From: Rhizophagus irregularis
Lineage: Eukaryota > Glomeromycota > Glomeromycetes > Glomerales > Glomeraceae
Length of the DNA stretch: 64,000 nt
Reading direction: 5' to 3'
Assembly: GCF_026210795.1 (NCBI RefSeq)
Contig: NC_089432.1
Location: 5,456,001-5,520,000 of the forward strand
The stretch's first letter is position 1, and the number at the start of each line of letters is the position of its first letter. The notes beneath the pieces were generated by a model that was not told the origin of the DNA, ran no database searches, and saw only the letters and a list, made by a program, of their open reading frames with translations. A program made the translations under genes and the position numbers. Shown here piece by piece: positions 10,841 to 22,069 of the stretch.

Positions 10841-13633
10841 TTTATTTTATTTTATTACTAAAAGAGTAGTACTCCCAAAACTATTACAAAATAAGAGTAA
10901 AACATCGTTTGCATGATGGTACAAATAGGCGTGTATAGAATTTTGGAAATTAATCCCCTACAGGACCTCACCCTTCGAACAATACTATTCAAACTACTAG
11001 AACTACGCTAATACTTCGAATGGGGAAAAGAAAAAAAAGAAAACCTAAAGACCCATCCGTAGCTAGAGAACCTAAAAATAAAACAATTATATATATAGAA
11101 AATTAATAGTTCTAGAGTAGTATAGTCTATAAAAAGCAACATGTCAATCTGAAATATAAAAATTAAAGATCCGTATTTTTCTTTTGGCCAAAGCCGCCAC
11201 CTGTAAATACTGTAAGAGGTGGAATGATTCACACTATTTTAAGTTGTTTGTAAAGTTCAAAATATATATATGTGTATATAAAAAAATGTAAAAAAATTGT
11301 AGATTAATCTACTCGAAAAAGGATAATTTGACTCTAAATGATAGATCTAAATATAAAATAAACTATTTCGAATTTGACAGTCCCGCTTCTGTAGAGTCAT
11401 AATCATTATTTGGTACTAGACGGGATCGTTTCTGTGGTGTATCTATATGTGAGGAAAATAAATTCCTTCTGTCGTTGATGTTACGTTTGTTAGGACGTGA
11501 TTCTAAAGTTGTGGTATCGTCTGAGACTACCAATTGTTTATATGAAGGGACAAAAATAGTATGTTCTCGTCTGATTTTGTGATCTTTGAGAAATTTCTTT
11601 AGGTCTCTTTCGAGAAATCCATGTGATCGACCAGCGTCGATACGTGATTTTCTTTTCATCAAATAATCAGGAATGTATTTGTGAAAGTCGTCTGTTGAGT
11701 ACATTAAAAATTCCACTTGTGATTTACGAGCATCCAAGTGTTTGAGACTAGTACCAAGGTATATCGCCTCTTATTTGCGTTCTTCTTTCGCTTGCTCCCT
11801 TGAAGCTTGTTTTTCTATACGCGTTCTCTTGAACGCTTGTTCCACTTCACGATGTACTCTTTCATTAAAGTCTTGAATCTCTTGTTCTCTGATAGATTTC
11901 TCCAAATTATACATATATGTAAACCATTCACGAGATCCTGGAGTAATAAAGCGATCGTCAATGTAAATGGGATCTTTAGGTATAATATCACGATATTTTT
12001 CAGGGATAAACATGTTAGGAATAGGGTTATATGGTTCAGTAGTGTCAGGAGGTTTTGGTATAATCCTAGGAGTATTAGGTTGATTTAGGTGTTTTGATAA
12101 GGTATTAATATTTTTCCAAGTTTTATTTTCGTTAGGGTGTCATTTGGCGTAAAATGGAACCAAAAATGGATAATCCTCAGGATTTGGTTCAGTAAAACCT
12201 TTCTTGTAAACTAAATGTCGAATGGGGAACTTGACGTATTGATTTTTTAAGAATATAAACTTGTTTTTTCTAGCAGTTGCTAAAATGGCTTGGTGATCAT
12301 CTCCTTTTGCTTTATTAAGAACACGTCGACAAGCGCGAATAAAGCGTTTTTCTTGTTTTTGTCCAGTACGAAGGTTAGGACTAAAAATTCATTGAAAGTT
12401 GGAGAAAACCTTTCTATAAATATGTTTGTTGCCTAATTTCAGGATTGAATTAGCATCCCGAGCATGGATAGAGCTAATATAAGAAATGCCCGTTCTTTTT
12501 GAGTAATGGTGTTTGGGCTGACTAGAAAGCCATCTATGATATAAAAGATTAGCATGAAAAGATTTGTCATTAATAAAATCTTCATTTGTTTGTCTATTAA
12601 GTATATTATTTTTTGGTTTAATATTCTTGTAAAAATTGTGTTTAGTTAAAGATTTTTGATGATTGATGCAAGCACATCGATCGTTTGACATAATGAAAGG
12701 ACTAGGAATTTGACATAAAGGAGGTGTATAAGGATTGTTAGATTTATTATTAAATGAACAAGGAATATAAATTCCAAAATAAAATCTATATCTTTTGTAA
12801 CTAAAATTAAAAAAAGTTTTCGTCATCGTGTTGCGTCTTGCCGTCAAAGAAGCACGTGATTCAATAATTTTTTTTCTATCCAATAATTTGTTGCGAATCA
12901 AATTAAAATATTTTAGTTGTACACGATGGGGTATAACTCTTTGTAAGGAAAAAAAATGTGTAAGCATGCAACTAATTTGGTATTTGTCATTCGGGAATGA
13001 ACTTGTGTTGTTATAACTAATAGGTTTAGTGTTCATCTGATAATCATTTGTGTATATCTTTAAATGAATATTATTGGTGATCGGAACATGATCGGCGAGC
13101 TCAAAAAAGAAACTCCTCGATCAGCGTATTTCATATATCTTGTTAAAACCTGATCGATTTGGTTTGATCACGTGAAATTTTTTCAGGGACACCTGTAAGG
13201 GAGTTTTCGATAATTTTTTATCCGAAGGAAAAAATTTTTCGGAAGACATATGTATAGTGTATAATGTATATGATAATAAAGGATAGTAAAAATTATGTAA
13301 ATGTAAATGTAAATGGTAAATGGTATATTTAGGCGACAGTAGGGAAAAGAAAAAACTCTTATATAACTGCTAGGTTGTATATTACGTAGTGGGGGTATTT
13401 ATATAACGTTGTCTCTTGACTGTATAATTCTATTAAAAGTAAAACTTTTACCATATGTATATACTAAAAGATATGGAGTGACTTGTGTATATTCGCGAGT
13501 TGTTGTAAGTTAAAATAAAATGTAATAGCTAGCGAAAATAAAATAAAAAAAAAAACGTTTATTTCGTAATAATAAAAGTAATTCTACTGCGCCTCATTAA
13601 CAATTTGAAAAAAGGGGGAGAGAGTTTTTCTTC
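10841..13633 (-). mobile_element. Retroposon-like insertion, 2793 bp, 14-bp target duplication
   Basis: CAAAGATCAAGCAG occurs immediately on both sides (10827-10840 and 13634-13647). Removing the element plus one copy rejoins the Helitron frame (EIKDQAVPF). Read on the minus strand, the 3' end finishes in an A-rich tail of repeated AATAAA/TAAAA units. There are no terminal inverted repeats. A long, variable-length target duplication plus an A-rich 3' tail suggests target-primed reverse transcription (LINE, SINE or processed retrocopy). The only long frame is the 558-codon one at 13036-11363, where I see no reverse transcriptase, so the class is uncertain. Confidence 0.75.
11363..13036 (-). 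pseudogene. Unknown 558-codon gene with three in-frame stops
   Basis: A single frame runs from 13036 to 11363. It is broken only by TGA at 12389-12391, TGA at 12140-12142 and TAA at 11771-11773. Both sides of each stop read as sensible protein. Each stop is one C:G-to-T:A transition from a sense codon (TGG or CGA to TGA, CAA to TAA). The product would be strongly basic: an Asn/Ser/His/Lys-rich N-terminal half, a central RFIRACRRVLNKAKGDDHQA, then a charged helical part (IREQEIQDFNERVHREVEQA), and a basic Ser/Asn tail. I do not recognise the family. It could be an ORF1-like nucleic-acid-binding protein of the surrounding element or a retroposed host gene. About 600 bp of non-coding sequence precedes it inside the element. 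Confidence 0.6.
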
Positions 13634-13647
13634 CAAAGATCAAGCAG

Positions 13648-13750
13648 TCCCTTTCCAACGGCAAGACATGTAGAAACTAATGTAGATCATGTGAAATAAT
13701 CGTACCCAATCACGACTTTCCTGACGAAAACCATGGCTAAGACTTTCATT
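13648..13750 (+). pseudogene. Helitron Rep/helicase relic, part 2
   Basis: A 103-bp island between two insertions. With one base slipped it reads FPTARHVETNVDHVK, then SYPITTFLTKTMAKTFI. This connects the Rep-upstream segment (part 1) to the block resuming at 15779 (TPG.WRVLFKKQNIAHTNF). Confidence 0.6.
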
Positions 13751-15775
13751 CCCTATAAAAAATTTTTATTCAGCACACTCCGATTTTTTTCCGAATGTTT
13801 TGAAAATGTTCCGAATATTACTGAAAATATTCTGATTATATTGCGAATGTTGTTTTAGTCAAATTTTAGGAATTTAACATAAATGAAAATTTCTAGAAAT
13901 ATTCCGAAAATAATCCAGTTTTATATTTAAATTGAAAATACTCCGGAAAACAATTTCATGTAGATCACTTAATAAATTAGTTAAATTAAAAGTTTATCAA
14001 TATAAGTGGACGCGTTTAAAAACATGTATATAAGTTTAAAAAACGCGTTTAGTTTTAATCTATAGAAAAAATAAGCTCGCAATAAATGATCATTGAAGTA
14101 TAAAAGTATAAATAAAAGCGTATCTTTGCTTTTTAGAACTTAATTCTTATTATTTTTTTTTTAATATTACTACTACAATAATATTTATAAAATATTCAAA
14201 AAAATAAAAAAATTAACATATTAACGGTAAATATAAAATTATAACAGTAAGCAATATTATTTGAGTAGTAGTTCGAGGATAAAGATTTATTGAAATTTTT
14301 AAATATTCTGAATTTACCATAATATTACTTTTATTTAGATATTATAACAAATTTAGAATAAGCTGCTATGATATGATGATCGCCAACTCCAACGCCTATT
14401 TCTACTGTTATACCATCAAATACTCCTACAGCAGACATTATAATTAAATACAAAAAATGTTTCAAATATAAGATTAGTGATAAAATTATATTAGTAATAT
14501 TAATAATACGGTAATTGTTAGTTTCCACGTGGTTTAATACAAAATCCTATTACCAAAGAAGAATGAAAAATGAAATGACCAAAAGAGGACTGGAAAGATT
14601 TTCTCTATTTATCATATGATACATATTGGACTTATCGGGCAAGTATTAATTTTACATTTTGAGAAGTCTTCATGATAACTGAAGCTAAGTGCTATTTGTG
14701 AAAAAGGAAAATATGCATCAAAACAAACTTTGGGTAAAATTCAAAATGTCATTAATAATGTAAGTTATATATTTATATCATCCATATTCTTAAACCTAAC
14801 TAACTTTCTAAACTGTTATTTAGTTTAAAACCAATTTTCCAACATTTCCTATTGACTTTGTTTTGCAAAAAATGACTGAAGATATCGTTGGAAATTAGGG
14901 TAATTATTTAGTAATACGTTATTATTATGTACAATTTTATCTGATATTAATATAAATTTTATAGCTGAAACTGAACGCAAGAGAAAAGTTAAAGAAGCTC
15001 ATTTACAAGGTATTGATCCACCTTCCAAACGAAAAAATATCACTCCCCTAATCTAAAACTCAAGAAAACAAGGCCAAATTCACGAGCACCAATTCCTGAT
15101 AAATCATCATCAAGTATTGATATTAATGTCCAATTGTCCTCACCCGAAGTTATTAAGGAGAAATCTGCATCAATTCCTTCTAAACAATTATTGAAGCATC
15201 TTCAAATGTAATTCTTACTGAAAGAAGAGCTGATGTTCAATTAGTAACTTCACAAATACAAGGATTCAAGAAATTCCGGTAAATTTATTTTTTGTTAGTG
15301 TTTATAATATTTATAATATTACAATTTATAATTTAATAAATATAGGAGGCAATAAAAGTTCAACTATAATGACGAGATCAAGTTCAACAAAAGAAAAAAA
15401 CAACTAATAACCAAATTGCTACTCGCAAAAATCAAAGAAAGCAAAAAGATAGAATATTATTATTCATATACTCATAGATAAGTACTTTCAGATAATATCT
15501 AGAAAATATAAATATAAATAAAAAGTACTTGTAATCTGTAATATTCAATAAATTTTTTTTCTGAGTACTTTCGGATAATATATATTGTAAAACATCTGAC
15601 AATATTCCGGTTACATTCATAAAATTTACCGAGCAATTTCGGGTAAAATCTGTAATTATCATTCCGAAAAATGATCACTTTCCGTAGTAAAATCGGAAAA
15701 TAAAAATCGGAAAATTTTCGGAATACATAAACCAGATAAAAATCGGAATACATCCAAAAAAAATTTTTTATAGGG
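13751..15775. mobile_element. CCCTATAA transposon, copy A, 2025 bp, ATT target duplication
   Basis: Ends CCCTATAAAAAATTTTT (13751-13767) and its exact inverse (15759-15775), flanked by ATT on both sides (13748-13750 and 15776-15778). Removing the element and one ATT rejoins the Helitron frame (KTFI/TPG). About 200 bp inside each end carries many short TTCCGA / TCGGAA motifs in both orientations. A 3-bp duplication with clustered subterminal repeats resembles CACTA/CMC-type transposons, but the terminal bases are not CACTA and no transposase is recognised. Copy B lies at 18953-20445. Confidence 0.85.
14660..15300 (+). pseudogene. Multi-exon gene fragment carried inside transposon copy A
   Basis: Three exon-like pieces: about 14690-14758 (AICEKGKYASKQTLGKIQN, ending at GTAAGT); 14823-14898 (NFPTFPIDFVLQKMTEDIVGN, after a TTTAG acceptor); and 14964-15295 (ETERKRKVKEAHLQGIDPP, then after a frameshift a Pro/Ser/Lys-rich stretch with PNSRAPIPDKSSSSIDIN). 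The last piece needs at least one frame change. It reads like a disordered C-terminal region of a regulatory protein. Either it is decayed transposon coding sequence or a host gene fragment captured by the element. The product is not recognised. Confidence 0.45.
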
Positions 15776-15778
15776 ATT

Positions 15779-18330
15779 ACACCAGGCTGATGGCGGGTTT
15801 TGTTTAAGAAACAAAATATTGCGCACACTAATTTCCATGTACGATCCCAACCTGGAACTCTTACTATCCCCAGATATTCACAGATGGGAAGGGACACTAC
15901 CATGATGTAATGACCTGATCCTCATCAGTCAGCGAAGCTCATGACGAAACCTATGGCAAATACATCAAATTATGATTAATGAATATAGATCCTAAGGTGG
16001 AGACTCCATCACTACTGGCCATCATGGTCTTATTTAAACTAAGAATCCATCAAAACACCAACACTTATTAAAACAATCATAATTAACCTCTTCCTCTCAC
16101 CTTCCTATTGCAAGAGATTTGCTCAAACCTAGCTTTTATAACAGATAATTCACGTAATATAATAGGCGAAAATAAGATAACCCTATCCCAACTTTATACA
16201 ACAGGTGACACCTACTTTCACCAAAAAGAACTTTATCTAGACACAATGATTAAAAACTGGGACTATCTACACTATTTATAATATTAAGCATGACAGAAAG
16301 CAGGTGGCTCCACCTCAATAACATATTATTTCCATCAGTAATAACAATGACACCTTACCTATCAATAGGCCGTTTTATTACACTAATTATTTTGTTCATA
16401 TATTCCAATTGTTAAAAAAAGAACTATACAAAAAATCAGACCTCACAGGATTTGGAGATATAACCGATTTCTTTGATCGTGTGGAGTTCCAGAATAGGGG
16501 AGCTGCATATACTGCTACAGCTGCTATTGGACCATCAACTCCATCAAAATAATGATCTATAACAACATGATACACTCAACCATTCTGGACCCCTTAAATG
16601 AACCTGTACTCTGCAATTATAGCCAACGAGATACGCATTTGCAGCGAAAAGTGCCAGGGACCAGCTGTCCTAGGCCAAATATGCAAAACTTAAGGCTCAG
16701 ATCCATAGAACTCATGTTCCTCCTCTTAGGACACACAATCTGTAATTCTTCCGTAACTGTGAAATTTATAACTACCAAAGTACCAATCCCCTATCACACG
16801 AACATGTGTAATATTACCGATTTATATGTTAGACGATGATGATGACAACCTGTACTATGATGATACCGTTACAAAATACATGTCTCGTACCCACCTTCCA
16901 AAATTCGAAAACCTAACTTACCTTTAGTATTATGAAAAATAATCAATCATTCCATCAACCTCCAGCAATCACAACTATATCACAAAACACACCAAAGAAA
17001 TAATAGTCAGGCATCAGTTCCTTAAAATAGAGGATGGTGAACTTTATTTCACCAACAACTGCTAAAAAATGTACCCACAAGAAGTAAAGCCGAATACAAA
17101 ATTTCACCAAATGGTACATACCGTGAAAAGTTCCCTCATTGTTTTCCAGCTCTTTGAGCAACCTACAAAACACCATCATAACTACCCAATGATCACGAAT
17201 TATACATTTAATTCACAGAAATGCTGGACAGGTTACTTCAATCATTGAGTCACGAACTACCTACTGCTATCTCTCATATCATAAAGACTCAAATGCAAAA
17301 CCTTAAACTCCTTCTCCTCATACTCCCTGAAACCGCAATGCTTGAGCTACCCCAAGATCAATACCACGTACTTTCCACAATAACCACGTACATGGGCAGG
17401 AATGATGGCATCAAGTGGCTGTACTTCTTCATAACTGGACCCGCAGGAACGGGAAGTCCTACATCATAAATTTAATCATAAACATGCTTAACAACAGACA
17501 CTCAAACTTTTTCTTACTAGCACCCACAGACAAAACATCAGAGGAAAAATGATCCACTCAGAATTATGCATCATATTGACACAAAGAGGCTTTTATACAC
17601 ATTGCCTCACAAATACAGATTTAAATACTCGCCTAAAAAATGTTGACACAATAATTATTAACGAGATCTCAATGGTCTCTGCAAATTTTATATCCAACAC
17701 ATTCATAAGAATTTACAACAACTCCATCACCTTTGGCGGCATCAATGAATCGTAGTAGATGATCTCACTTAACTTCCCCTGTCAACGGTCAACCTGTCTT
17801 TCGTGCTGCCATTTGGACTCTATTTTATCCGTTATTCTTAAAAACTCCTCAACGTCAATGGCAATATGAATTTCTACCAACTTTTAGAAGAGGTACGAAT
17901 AAATAATATCTCCTCACGAACATAGAACAAATTAGAACATCACCGTTCAGAATTCACATTCCACCCACAATCAACACCACCCACATCGTCAGATTTAAAG
18001 AAACTGCCCAAGAAATCAACACATCTATCTGTAACTATCACAAGCATCCGATTTTGTAAATTCTGACCGATGGGACCCCTCACATTCACGCCACATATTC
18101 CACATATTCAAAAACAATCCATTCGTTTGCAACCAGGGGCTTGCGTGATGTACCTAAATAATTCTCTGATCAAGTACGGTATATGTAACGGTACCATAGG
18201 AGTAGTTACCAACCTACCTGAACAGTGTATCCAAGTTGTATTCTCTGTTAGAGGATCAATAATAGAAGTTGATGTTTACAAACATACTCATTATTTCAAT
18301 GTCGACGGGAATAACACTTGATGCACCCAG
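15779..18330 (+). pseudogene. Helitron Rep/PIF1-like helicase relic, part 3
   Basis: Fragments in order: GTLTIPRYSQMGRD; the Helitron N-terminal core (LSMTESRWLHLNNI, NDTLPINRPFYYTNYFVHIF, TGFGDITDFFDRVEFQNRGA) at 16280-16540; then a PIF1-like helicase with Walker A ITGPAGTG, broken by a frameshift before KS, at about 17430-17470. Next come LAPTDKTS and a Walker B-like DTIIINEISMVSA (Asp replaced by Asn) at 17640-17690. The C-terminal helicase block SIRLQPGACVMYLNNSLIK..GTIGVV is at 18125-18210. Many stops and frameshifts. Helitrons move by rolling-circle transposition; this copy is dead and seems to be the oldest layer, since two elements interrupt it. Confidence 0.8.
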
Positions 18331-18639
18331 TTCCCATCGATCCTAATGTCATTCACGAATACCAGAGACTTAGTACCACCAACCCCATATGTTCTCATAA
18401 ACAATCAACAAAAAACTGTTTCTACCTCTTATTTAACTTAGCATTATAACAAATTCAATAAATAAAAAAAAGCATTAAAATACTTTATCCACACACGAAA
18501 AATGTAATTATATTCGTTTATTATTCTATTATTTTATGTTGCAAATAAATAAAAAAAAAATAAAGAGAAGATAAAAAGAAATCACAAAGTAAAAAGTATA
18601 AGAGAATAGGAATACATTTGATAATTAAGAATGGAGAAG

Positions 18640-18952
18640 CAAACATGGATAATTCACCTGTTTTAATTAAATGTGAAGGTTGGCGAAAAGAATATTGGAA
18701 AGAAAAATAATACAGGTGAATGTTTGATAGATATATTTAGGAAAAGAGGATAGTAAGGTGATTAAAAGAAGAATAGATGATTCAAATATAAAACCTTACG
18801 AGACATTAAGAAATATAATTTTGAAAAACAATTGTGTCAAAAGTTATAATAAAGAAGAGAAAAGAGATAAAATTTTTAACGAAAGGTTAGAATTAATCGA
18901 TAACATAATAAAAGCGGAGAATGAATTTATAGAAATATTAAAAAATAGTATT
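18640..18952 (+). pseudogene. LINE-like 3' region, 5' part of a split relic
   Basis: An open stretch reads NYDSNIKPYETLRN-like text (from 18758), then EENEFIEILKNSI, and is interrupted at 18953 by transposon copy B. The frame resumes at 20449 as IEREKNDKRRKEYWLIIDC once the element and one ATT are removed. The family is identified from the downstream part and from a second relic at 31075-32066. Confidence 0.55.
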
Positions 18953-20445
18953 CCCTATAAGAAATATGTATACGGAAAGGATACGTTTTGTATACATTTT
19001 TTGTACGTTTTTATAGATTCCGTATACAAATTCCGTATATTTAATAAGCAATTCATTTTTGAACATTTTTTAAAAAAACTAATGTATAAGAAATGTATAC
19101 GGAAAAAATTAATCATGCGGAATGTATACGGAATTTTTAAACTTAATATTTTTAGAAGATAATTTTACAAAAATCCCGTATCATAACACGAGATCACATG
19201 ATTGTTTATTGTTTTGTTATGATACGTTTTTTGTTTTTTATATAAACCCTTACTTTGATGAGTTTGATCTTCCGATCTTCCTTTCTGTCTTTCCTTTCCT
19301 TTCTCCTTCTCTTGTCTTATTTTTGTTATTTTTTCTAAATTTTTCTTCTTTCTTCGTCACCCCCTTTTAAAAATAATTTTTTTTTTTCGTACCTCACTTT
19401 AAAAAAATTTTTTTTCGTCACTCTCCTTTGAAAAAAAATTTTTTCTTTTATTCCCACTCTTCTTTTTTTTTTAAAAAAATTTCTTCTTTCTATTTCTATT
19501 TCCTCTTTATAAAAATTTTTTATTTTTCTAACTTTGACGTCCTCCCTTTAAAAAAAAATTTTTTTTAACTTTCCTAACTTCGTTACCCCTCTTTTTAAAA
19601 AAGTATTTTTTTTGGTTTATTCTTTATTCCCCTTTCTTTTTTATTTATATTTAATTTCATAGGCCAGCAGATTTTTTTTTGTGAGAATATTCAGTTTCTT
19701 TTTTCTTTTTCGTAGATCAGTTTGGGAGTCCTTTTCTTTTTGTAGGATGATTCAGGATTTTTTTCTTTTTTTAGGTCAGTTCAAATTTTCTTGTTTTTTT
19801 GTAAGTTGGGTTCAGATTCTTTTCTTTTTGTAGGTTGTTTCAGTTTTGTTGCTTCAGAGTCTTCTTTTTTTGTAGGTTTGTTGTTTTGGTTTCTTTTTCA
19901 TTAGACGCCTCATAATTCTTTTCTTTTTTGTAGGTCAGACATTCTGGAGTTCTCTTTCTTTTTTTGTAGGAATGCTGACCTTTGGTGACTTGGACGATTG
20001 CAGATACTATATGAGGGGGGGTTTTGTTTCCAATCTTTTTTTTTGTTCTTTTAGGTTGTTTGACTCCAAATGAACCTGAACTTATAGATAATTTTGGTTG
20101 CAATAGGTGGTTTTAATAAGGAGGGAATTTTCATAATGTATTTGTACTTTGTTTATTTTTTATTTTTTATTTAATTTAATAAAGTAAAATTAGATTTATG
20201 TAAATACAATTATAGTAAACTGTAATACAAATAGTAAATTCAGTGAAATCATATAAATTTCGTGATAAAATCAGTGATCAAATCATGTAAATTCCATATA
20301 AATCCCGTGCAAATTCCGTATCCAAACCATATTTTTAGTGATACGGAATTGTGCATTTTTCCGTATCCTATTATGATACGTTATTTCTAAGGAAAAAAAA
20401 TCGTATAAAAACTTTATAAAAAACGTATCCAATTTTTTTATAGGG
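18953..20445. mobile_element. CCCTATAA transposon, copy B, 1493 bp, ATT target duplication
   Basis: Left end CCCTATAAGAAAT, right end ATTTTTTTATAGGG, flanked by ATT on both sides (18950-18952 and 20446-20448). Removing it rejoins a reading frame (KNSI/IEREK) that stays open for about 60 further codons. The subterminal regions hold repeated GTATACGGAA / TTCCGTATAC (left) and TTCCGTATCC / GATACGGAA (right), sharing the TTCCG core with copy A. The interior (19200-20100) is T-rich and holds a ladder of GTAGG acceptor-like motifs. No transposase, so non-autonomous. The frames at 19122-19370 and 19840-20103 are low-complexity shadows. Confidence 0.85.
19240..20100 (+). repeat. T-rich stretch with a ladder of TTTTTGTAGG motifs
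   Basis: From 19240 to 19660 blocks of about 60 bp alternate a poly-T/A run with a short CCCC(T)TT/CGTxAC core. From 19660 to 20000 at least seven TTCTTTTT(T)GTAGG or TTTTTTTAGG motifs recur every 30-60 bp, each followed by (A/G)TCAG-like text. They look like splice acceptors on the plus strand without matching donors. Lies wholly inside transposon copy B. Confidence 0.55.
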
Positions 20446-20448
20446 ATT

Positions 20449-21640
20449 ATAGAAAGAGAAAAAAATGATAAAAGACGTAAAGAATATTGGTTAATAATAG
20501 ATTGTATAAAATTAAAAAGTAAAGTAGCGGTCAATGGGAAGAAAGGTTTTGAATATTTAGTTACTGTATGTGGGTTATTAGAGAAAATGAAGACGAAACG
20601 ATTAATGAATTAAGATTTAGTGTGAATTACGAAGCCAAAAAAAATGAAAATTTATATAAAATTCTCATAAGAAGTTTGATTATAGAAATTTTATTATTGG
20701 GGAATAATAGCGATGTAATTTTAGGAATCAATAATAATGTATTAAAATGATTACAAGATTTCTTAATGAATTTAAGTAATAGGCGAAGGCTTGATAATGA
20801 TTTTTATTTAGAATTGCTTTTTATAGAAAAATTTTTATTTGAGAATGAGATGGAAATAGTTGAACACAGCGCTAAGGAGATGAAAATTTTGAACGAATGG
20901 GGAAAAGATATAAGGGAAAAATTAAATGATAAGAAAGATATAAAAACGGATAAAATCTGATAACAGGAGACTATAGAGGGTGGCGAAAGAAATGCACAGA
21001 GGCTATTTGGAAAAATGAACTCCTGAATAGTACCAAATTAGAGGACTTATTTTATTATAACTTTAGGAGTGAATTTGATCGTAATAATTTTTCCTTTTGG
21101 CAGTGTAGTTATGATGAAGAATTACCAACGTATGGAGTTCTTTATAAAAGAGAAGTAAATGGAATTCCTGAGGAATTATGTCCGAGATGTAAAAAAAGTA
21201 ATGAAGATTGGGAACATATTTGGACATGAACGTTTCGCAACGTTTATTTCAATGCTTCAATAAAAAACGTTTGAAGCGAACGAAATAGAAGTTAGTGATT
21301 TGATTAAAGAGTCCATTTACGAGTATGAAACAAAGATGATAGACGAAAAGAAATCAGAAGAGGCGGCAATTGTAAGAGATATAAATTTTGACTTTATTAG
21401 AGTGAGAATTGTTAAGAGGCATATAATAACAATTTCAACAAGATATCAAAAAGAAAAGATTATAAATCGGTGATAGAGGATTTATGGTGTTTTTGTTATG
21501 AATAAATAAGATCAAGAATATGGATAAAAAGATGTGAGATAGTTGCTGAGATAGAAAAGAAAGAGGTTTAACGAAAAAAAGATTTAAAGAAAAGAAAAGG
21601 AAAGGAGGAATCAGGGGACGATTTAGATAGGGAGAAAAAC
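20449..21640 (+). pseudogene. LINE-like 3' region with zinc-finger tail, decayed
   Basis: Order of fragments: IEREKNDKRRKEYWLI; NLSNRRRLDNDFYLELLFIE (20766); GDYRGWRKKCTEAIWKNELL; LEDLFYYNFRSE; LPTYGVLYKREV; the zinc-binding pattern CPRCKKSNEDWEHIWTC (21180-21230), broken by a stop within the last triplets; then NFDFIRV and RSRIWIKRCEIVAEIEKKEV. The CxxC..HxxxC finger after a Trp/Lys-rich stretch resembles the zinc-binding module that ends many non-LTR reverse transcriptases. The same order occurs on the minus strand at 31075-32066. The reverse transcriptase core is not in the window, so the LINE call is an inference. Confidence 0.6.
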
Positions 21641-22069
21641 AAATGAAAATATATAATTATTTTTTAGATATATTTTTAGAACTAAAATTTTTTTAGTTAT
21701 AGAGAATATTATAAATAATTATGTAATCAATTTGATAATTGTTCTTAATTAAATTTATTGCACTGAGAATTATGTAAGCAGTATTAAGGAAAATTCATGG
21801 GAATTTTTCTTGACAAAACGTAAATAATGATTTTTTTTGATCGGTAATGGCGCTAAACAATTAATTTTTTATTGTATAAAATTAAACTATATATTAACAG
21901 TTAAACAATTATTGTTTTTCTCTTTTTTTTCTTTAGGAAAATTTTTTCAAGAGACTTAATTTTTTTTTTTAGGCCAGCTCCTTTTGGACGATTTTTTTGA
22001 TTTTTTTTAGGCTGGATTTTCACAATGATTATCTTACTAAAACTGTGATTATCTTACGATCGATTAAAA

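Noticed and set aside
11807-12088. Plus-strand frame of 93 codons
   Set aside because: Opposite-strand shadow of the 558-codon minus-strand frame.
12389-13036. Three separate small genes at 12389-13036, 11771-12013 and 11363-11737
   Set aside because: They are in one common frame separated only by single stop codons, with protein-like text across the gaps. One broken gene is the simpler reading.
11363-13036. Nuclear copy of mitochondrial or mitovirus-like sequence using TGA as Trp
   Set aside because: Two TGA codons would fit, but a TAA also interrupts the frame, no mitochondrial or polymerase motif is seen, and the element has retroposon-like ends.
14331-14528. Minus-strand frame with SAVGVFDGITVEIGVG inside transposon copy A
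   Set aside because: It faintly recalls the tail of the PD-(D/E)XK family (GVFDE.VKI), but the match is too short and the rest is hydrophobic filler.
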